From NCBI GenBank assembly GCA_946800325.1, contig OX326961.1:35297043-35361042 (forward strand): a DNA stretch of 64,000 nt, given 5' to 3'. The position numbers were made by a program, and so were the translations under genes. Source of the stretch: Luzula sylvatica (Eukaryota; Streptophyta; Magnoliopsida; Poales; Juncaceae). Position 1 is the first letter of the stretch. The number at the start of each line of letters is the position of its first letter. Below, one piece after another: positions 58,309-64,000 of this stretch. Below the pieces are notes generated by a model. That model did no database searches, was not told the origin of the DNA, and worked only from the letters and a program-made list of their open reading frames with translations.

Positions 58309-59317
58309 TGGGAATTCACCCCGACCCCGGGCCCGCACAGCGGAATGAAGGCCCGGTCCGGTTCCCTAAATTCAAGATCACGCCATGACTTCGAGGGTAC
58401 GATGCAAATAGAAGGATAGATCTATACCAGTGCCAAATTGATGGCACACGAAGGGTTGATCGCCGCCTTCTATTCCTCCTGTCACGTTGGTGACAATCCG
58501 CGCGTCCCATACCACGCGTCCTTCACCACTCGTTAACTACGCCGGTTCACTCGACTTCGTCTTCGTGCGTCCAAGCGTTTCCACCGTCTTTCTCACTCGA
58601 GTCGATCACAATCGAAAAACCACAAACGTCGTTCCTCTACTTGTATCCACGTTGATTCGTAAGACGTCGGTCACGGATGCACCTGCCTAGACGATGCACC
58701 GGTGAACTTGCTCGATCTAATCGATTCTCTATTTCTCTCTCTTCGCACCTTTTCACTCACGAAAGATCAAATCTGAATTTGCTCTTTTTCTTGTGTATTG
58801 GGCAGAATGATAATCTCAATAGTCTGATTTGGATGAGAGAGAAAGTATCATATTTATATCTAATAGGATTAGGATTAGCCAAAAGACATGTATATCCAAT
58901 ATACATCCTTTCACACAGAAAAGTGCATGAACCTGTTCAGTATTCTGTCCAGACGAAATTGATAAATTTCTCTAACAGAAAATCACCCAACATGAACGTT
59001 GTAGATAATCTCATTATCTACACAACCCAATTTGGCCCATCCCAATTGGAGTTCGTATGCAAACGTTATGACTGTTTTACTAACTGTATGTCATACTGTT
59101 GCACCCTTTCGGTATTTCACATAAACGACACTGATACTTCGTTCATATGAAATATATTTCTACATGAAGGTTATAGATAATCTAATTATCTATCTAACCA
59201 AATTTGAACCATTCAAATCGGATTTTCGCACTGACAGTTATGGCCACGAATGTACGACTACATTCGTTTATCCTTGTGTACACTTTTACGGTTGATCCTG
59301 AAACTGTATTTCCTTCA
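58309..59317 (-). mobile_element. 5' LTR of nested copia (1,009 bp)
   Basis: On the minus strand it starts TGAAGGAAATACAG and ends in ...CA next to the primer site. The U3 side has the 'agataatctcattatct' blocks seen in LTR-B, not the GTCATGAC palindromes, so it belongs to the LTR-B subfamily. Confidence 0.85.
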
Positions 59318-59780
59318 GGGTATCCTACAAAGATGGAATGAAGAACTATGGAAAATAAAGGCTCCCACAAAAGCTAAATTTTTCGCTTGGCTAGCGATAA
59401 ACGATAGAATCCTAACCGGCGACAATTTAGCAAAAAGAAATTGGCCAGATGTGCAAAATTGCCAAAATTGTGGCATGGAAAACGAAACGGCTTATCATCT
59501 TTTGATTGCATGTAGATACGCAAAGAGAGTATGGAGAGCCACGGGCCACCCGATCCCCGACAACCTACCGGCCTCAACCTCCATTCTGCAAGTTTGGGAG
59601 ACAAGTAGGGACCACAAGATTGGAGAGGAAAAAAAGAAATGTGACTCCCATTTTATCGCCACCATTTGGGGTATATGGAAGGAAAGGAATGCACGAGTCT
59701 TTCGGGGACAAAGAGCCACGGCATCGAACACGGCGGCAAGGTCAAGGCAGATAGGCGACCAATGGTCCCGTTTTTGCTAA
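59318..59780 (+). pseudogene. LINE ORF2, C-terminal part (zf-RVT)
   Basis: The open frame reads ...LQRWNEELWKIKAPTKAKFFAWLAINDR... then CQNCGMENETAYHLLIACRYAKRVW and ...ATIWGIWKERNARVFRG..., ending at a stop at 59,778-59,780. This is the zf-RVT domain and tail of an L1 ORF2. It lacks the reverse transcriptase and cannot be made as part of ORF2 because of the copia insertion. Confidence 0.85.
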
Positions 59781-59930
59781 AACGGGCTATATATAATTAG
59801 CTAGTGCAGGATTAGTCCTCCTTTTTACATTTATCATGTAAAATTTCAATTCAATGTATTAAACTTCGTTTTAATATATTAAAATAAGCTACACGCTTAC
59901 TTAGTTTTCAAAAAAAAAAAAAAAAAAAAA
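59781..59930 (+). other. LINE 3' UTR and poly(A)
   Basis: A short AT-rich 3' UTR ends in an uninterrupted A tract of about 20 (59,910-59,930), directly followed by the target duplication. Confidence 0.85.
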
Positions 59931-60214
59931 AGAGATGAAAGAAAATCTTGCTTATCTTTTTATTAATTGAGTGTTTCAGTTACAAATTACATCTTTCATT
60001 ACCCCTCTATTTATATTAAGCACCGTAACTACCTCAACTAATCTACACCCTTGATCTATAACTGAAATAATCTTATATGTTTGATAAATGGATCTTAACA
60101 AATATTACACACTCTAATACTAAGCCCAGTATACTGAAAAGGCTCAACGTAAATAACACAATCTAACCGTTGTCATCTCCAGTTGTATAGATGATGAACT
60201 CCATTACTTAATTA

Positions 60215-60560
60215 ATAAGCATCGTCGTCTCCAGTAATAATTGGCCTTTATGATTCCATTGCCAAGACCATTGGTCCCTTTCATTATTTGTACTGATAAT
60301 AGGCAGTTCAGATTGGAACACAGTTAGTTGTTGCTCGTCCCTTGTTGTTAGGTTAGCGATCCATCGAATTACGAGATTATTATTGTGGTAAGTGTTTGCG
60401 ACGCTGTCGAATTTATTTGCTGGTTTGGCGAACAAATCCGGGAATCTGTCAGCTACGATTTGTCCGTTCCGTTATCGTTCCAAAATTGGGCCTCCGTACC
60501 ATCATTTATTTGCACTTTGGATATCAGATTGAACGTAATGCTGTTTCCAGGGGTCTCTCA
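60215..60560 (-). pseudogene. LINE ORF2 remnant between RT and zf-RVT
   Basis: The minus-strand frame contains ...GTEAQFWND..., then after a break LTDRFPDLFAKPANKFDS and, downstream, ...QWSWQWNHKGQ. This pattern (G-x-FW-D, FP-LF, W-W-x-x-G) is typical of the segment after the reverse transcriptase core in plant L1s. Frame is broken. No host function. Confidence 0.65.
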
Positions 60561-60579
60561 TTAAAAATGATCTTCAAAT

Positions 60580-60799
60580 CTTCAAATTCTCCCCAACACC
60601 TACCCTCTATATCACCAATTAATAATTAATTAACATGTTTATTATCCCATTAATGATCAATTGATATATAATTAAAATGCATTTGAATTAATATTTTTTA
60701 ATCAATATAAATTAATCTTTAATAAAGTGTCATTTTGTTAATTATCATGTTAATTAATTGTTAGTTGGTGATACAGAGGGTGTTGGGAGGAATTTGAGA
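60580..60799. mobile_element. Foldback MITE, about 220 bp
   Basis: The left side 'caaattctccccaacacc...tatatcaccaa' and the right side, reverse-complemented, 'caaattcctcccaacacc...tgtatcaccaa' are inverted; the arms continue through 'taattaattaacatg'. A related right half is at about 6,723-6,920. Confidence 0.75.
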
Positions 60800-60982
60800 G
60801 GCATGGTATAATTATCCTTTGATGTATATGAGTTAAATTCGCAATTTGGTATGCTTGTTTTACTGTCCAATCATTGTCACGTGAAACTTGTAAAAATTCG
60901 GAAAAGAAAAGAATACTCGTGTTATTCCCGGTATATATGAAAGGAAAATGTTGGACATACCCCCATCTCTCTCTCAAGAGGT

Positions 60983-61095
60983 TTGATGACGTGGATATGA
61001 TTTTACACCTTAAGAATTAACATCTTAATTTATGATTTGACATATTAGTTGGATGTATTAATTTTTAAGATTTTAAATCATATCCACGTCATCAA
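60983..61095. repeat. Foldback element, about 113 bp
   Basis: The two ends TTGATGACGTGGATATGATT and its reverse complement bracket about 70 bp; the arms extend further inward through 'cttaa.aattaa'. A small stem-loop MITE; 'tctcaagag' and 'aggggagag' flanks may extend it. Confidence 0.75.
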
Positions 61096-61151
61096 GATCA
61101 TTAGGGGAGAGTAACTGGGGACGTACATCACTACAAATTGAATTGTTTACT

Positions 61152-61401
61152 TAGGGGCCGTTTGGTTTGCTAGAATTTGATGGAAAGAGAAGGTTATCCA
61201 TCATTCAGTTATCCTAGAACTACATGTCACGAGAAATGATATTTTTTTTCATTTCGTTTGACTTGCAAGAAAATGAAGGACTTTATATCAAAGACATCTT
61301 CGTGTTATTAATTAAATTGTTTTTTAAATAAACCTCATAAATTAATATAAACACTAACAAAAAATAAAATAAAATAATATTGTCCAACTTTCCGAGAAAA
61401 C

Positions 61402-61480
<79 letters not shown>

Positions 61481-61540
61481 TAATAACATTAAAATTATTA
61501 TCTTTATTATTATTTTTAATAGTAATTCTTATAATAATTC

Positions 61541-61612
<72 letters not shown>

Positions 61613-61986
61613 CATCATCATCATCACTAACATTAAAATTATTATCTTTATTATTATTTTAATAGTAATTCTTATAATAATTATAATAATAATCATAATA
61701 ATTAGTATTAGTATTATGTTTAAAATTATTATTATTATTATTATTAGGATTATTAGGATTAAAATTATGATCTTTATTATTATTTTTAATAGTAATTATT
61801 ATTATTAGTATTATATCTTTAAAATGATCATTATTACTGATATAATTTATTATTATTATAAATATTATCATCGTCATTAATATTAAAATTATTATCTTTG
61901 TTATTATTTTTAATAGTAATTCTTATATTAATTCTAATAATAATTATTAGTATTAGTATTAGTATTAGTATTGTACTTAAAATTAC

Positions 61987-62032
<46 letters not shown>

Positions 62033-62403
62033 ATTAACATGAAAATTAAATTTATTATCTTAATTATTATTTTTAATAGTATTTTTTATAATAATTCTAA
62101 TAATAATAACTAATTAATTAATTTATATTAATAGTGATAATAATAGTTATAATAATTATTATTATATCAATTTGGTAATATAATTAATTAATTTTAATAG
62201 TTATAATACTACGAGTTAAAAGAAAGAGTGTGTGAGATATTGTTTTCTCATTTATTTTAAGAGACATCAAAAATGAAATAATAAGGTACAATTTGATGGG
62301 ACCAAGAATGAAAAATATGAATCACATCCAATAAAGAAAAAGAACAAAGTCACGTAAACCAATGTCATTTCTCTTTCTTTCTTTCCTTCAAATCAAACGG
62401 CCC
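61152..62403. mobile_element. GGGGCCGTTTGG MITE expanded by ATT/AAT arrays, 1.25 kb
   Basis: The left end TAGGGGCCGTTTGGTTTGC is inverted at the right end (reverse complement TAGGGCCGTTTGATTTGAAG). Between them are (ATT)n runs at 61,403-61,478, 61,542-61,615 and 61,985-62,035 with degenerate relatives, which create long poly-Ile open frames that are not genes. Flanking octamers do not match. It ends 45 bp before the TATA box of gene D. Confidence 0.75.
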
Positions 62404-62447
62404 TATCAAAGAGCAAAAAGACTCGGTGCATGAGACATCTTCCTATA

Positions 62448-62455
62448 TATAAATA
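62448..62455 (+). promoter_or_regulatory. TATA box of PLAC8 gene D
   Basis: TATAAATA within TATATATAAATA, followed by 'catgatatcttctttg' as in gene C. It is 146 bp upstream of the usable ATG and 122 bp upstream of the lost one. Confidence 0.7.
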
Positions 62456-62593
62456 CATGATATCTTCTTTGATCGTCCATCACATTGAGCACAACCCAAT
62501 TTCACAATCTTCCATCAATTTCCTCATAATACATCTCCGCCATCCACTTCTTATCTTCTGCAAAAAACAATTGAGTACCCAAAACAAACCCAA

Positions 62594-63305
62594 ATGACAA
62601 CTCCACCTCAACCAGGAATGGGATACGCAGCCGGAGCCGCCCCTTATCCTCCACAAATTCAAGCCTGGTCTACTGGCCTTTGTGATTGTTTCGACGACAC
62701 TGAAAATTGTAAGTATGATTACATTTATATCCATCAATTTTGTATTTTAACAAGTATTTACCTACTCTTTTTAATTGCTGATTTTTTTTTTTTTGAAGGT
62801 TGTCTCACTTATTGGTGCCCGTGCATTACTTTCGGCCAGGTTGCCGAAATTATCGATAGAGGATCAACTTGTAAGTGTTTCGTCATTGTCTTGTTTTTTG
62901 ATAAATATTAAATTGAATGAACTCATTTTGTTTCTTTTATTGCAAAATTATAGCATGTGGTACGGCTGGTGTGCTGTACACGATGCTAGTGATGCTGACG
63001 GGCCCCCACTGGATATACTCGTGCATGTACAGGTCGCGATTCCGAGCAGAGAACAACCTCGAAGAGGCTCCTTGTTGCGATTGTTGTGTTCATTATTGCT
63101 GCGAGCCCTGTGCTCTTTGCCAGCTGTCCCGTGAGCTCAAAAACCGCAACTGGGACCTCAATTTAGGTAATATACTTGCTCGATTATAATACTTGATTAA
63201 GATAATTAACCTTCGTTTACACACACTGTAGGGTATCAAGTCAACTTAGAAAGAAGAGGTGCTGCAGCTGGAGCCCCCCCTCCCATGCAAGGGATGATCC
63301 GTTAA
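62594..63305 (+). CDS. PLAC8 / plant cadmium-resistance-like protein, gene D (157 aa)
   Basis: Exons 62594-62708, 62799-62870, 62954-63166 and 63232-63305 (474 nt with stop), phase-1 GT-AG introns. The start used in gene C is ATT here (62,570-62,572), so translation should begin at the in-frame ATG eight codons later ([20 protein letters not shown]). The signature reads CCLTYWCPC, with a Tyr in place of the third Cys of genes A-C, and the hydrophobic span has [11 protein letters not shown] where A and C have TGCHW. The [17 protein letters not shown] segment and the ending GMIR are intact. Intron 3 is very short (65 nt) with a GTAATA donor. Nearest relative is gene C, with which it shares the 3' flank. 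Probably functional but slightly divergent. Confidence 0.85.
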
Positions 63306-64000
63306 GCAAAATGCTCTTCATGTTCTTCCAGAGTTTGGTTTTGTCAACATGTAATATTATCACGATTTTCTCAACTAGATTTGTATTTGGATGTGCTTGA
63401 TGTATGGTATGTTCATTGGGCAGTGATATTCGTTGAATCATTATTAAGAAGCTCAATCTATTATTTATCTAGTCAAATTTTTAAGAAAAATATATTGGGC
63501 ATGTCAATATCACCTATTATTATTATTATTATTTATCCAAATTCTTTTTTTGAACCCAACTTTATGCAATTTTCTTGTCCCACGTCACCACTTTTATTTT
63601 AACTATGAGATTATGATATGTGGTAAAATTTAGTTTATTGATTAATCATTGATTTTTTATAAATATTTTTTGTTCGTAGCAATTTAAGTGTCCCTTATGA
63701 TGTGGACTATTATTATTGGTTAGGTTAATGTTATACTAAGTTTATTCAATTATTTATCATTTCACATAAAATTACATGATCAAATGTGAATCCAATGGAA
63801 GATGAAAAAAAGATTATATATGAAATAGTAATAACTTAATATGTAATATTATAAACATACAACATATAGTAGTATTATTTTCAAAATTTTAATTTTAAAA
63901 GTTCATCGAATATATCCGTTTTATTTTTCTTTTTATTTTGACAATTATATTAGTATAGTTCGTATGTACTATTTTCCATAATTTTAATTTGTAACATATT
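63306..64000. other. 3' flank of gene D (duplicated)
   Basis: It is similar to 45,052-45,545 for about 490 bp and, more weakly, to 13,731-14,290. A short (ATT)n occurs near 63,515 as in the C copy. No gene to the window end. Confidence 0.7.

Larger units (their letters stand above)
53799..59317 (-). mobile_element. Decayed copia element nested in the LINE (LTR-B subfamily)
   Basis: On the minus strand: 5' LTR (59,317-58,309), primer site, leader, decayed gag and integrase, start of reverse transcriptase, then a truncated 3' LTR (54,184-53,799). Many stops and frameshifts. The flanking pentamers (aacac and gggta) do not match, so there is no target duplication. Together with the missing LINE reverse transcriptase this points to a deletion or a recombination-type insertion. 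Confidence 0.85.
50253..59930 (+). mobile_element. L1-type LINE with nested copia remnant, bounded by 12-14 bp TSD
   Basis: The direct repeat AAAGAGATGAAAGA flanks the element at 50,239-50,252 and, after a poly(A) of about 20 at the 3' end, at 59,929-59,942. This is the product of target-primed reverse transcription. Contents: ORF1 (50,273-53,311), the endonuclease part of ORF2 (to 53,798), a minus-strand copia remnant (53,799-59,317), the C-terminal part of ORF2 (59,318-59,780), a short 3' UTR and poly(A). The central reverse transcriptase is missing. The 5' UTR is only 20 nt, so the element may be slightly 5'-truncated. Confidence 0.85.

Noticed and set aside
61380..61808. Open frame of 142 codons, almost all Ile/Asn
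   Set aside because: Translation of (ATT)n and (AAT)n repeats inside a MITE; no codon or protein signal.
61152..62403. Target duplication for the ATT-rich MITE
   Set aside because: Flanking octamers tgtttact and tcaaagag do not match, so none is claimed.

Overview
This window is nuclear DNA of a flowering plant, most likely a eudicot. The genes have short GT-AG introns, two plant gene families are present (a receptor-like cytoplasmic kinase and PLAC8 / plant cadmium-resistance proteins), the intergenic DNA is very AT-rich, and transposable elements dominate. These include Ty1/copia elements with an initiator-Met tRNA primer site, L1-type LINEs, Helitrons, hAT-like and Mutator-like non-autonomous elements. 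I could not fix the species from sequence alone.

Layout. 1-2,000: a decayed copia LTR and two hAT-like MITEs. 3,295-6,363 (minus): a complete five-exon kinase gene of the CRK43-like type, with no ectodomain. 6.4-12.4 kb: MITEs, a Helitron 3' end and AT-rich spacer. 12,552-13,730: PLAC8 gene A. 13.7-20.3 kb: Helitron ends, MITEs, a Helitron filled with a tandem array of a TTTTGGTCC-type motif, and a LINE remnant. 20,763-21,734: PLAC8 gene B. 22-29 kb: degenerate repeats and a broken PLAC8 exon 1 whose halves lie at 25.1 and 28.5 kb, with a Mutator-like element between them. 29,669-41,635: a 12-kb compound copia element with near-identical outer LTRs, an additional internal LTR of another subfamily and a second partial pol. 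44,263-45,051: PLAC8 gene C. 45-50 kb: spacer, a direct-repeat pair and a LINE remnant. 50,253-59,930: a LINE with a 12-14 bp target duplication, an intact 1,012-codon ORF1 and a gutted ORF2 containing a decayed copia remnant on the minus strand. 60-62.4 kb: LINE remnant, foldback MITEs and a MITE expanded with ATT repeats. 62,594-63,305: PLAC8 gene D, followed by its duplicated 3' flank.

How it fits together. The only host genes I can support are the kinase and the four PLAC8 paralogues. The PLAC8 copies share exon structure (phase-1 introns after exons 1, 2 and 3), a TATA box about 90-200 bp upstream of the start and duplicated flanks, so they form a local tandem family later spread apart by transposons. 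They are diverging in start codon, cysteine content, N-terminal length and the sequence of the third 5' splice site. I found no convincing new multi-gene system. The most unusual items are the subfamily-specific palindrome arrays in the copia LTR and leader, the compound copia, the unusual LINE ORF1 with an older-looking element inside it, and the parallel AT-rich insertions just upstream of PLAC8 C and D. Exon coordinates are read by eye from splice signals and reading frame; no alignment or RNA evidence was available.
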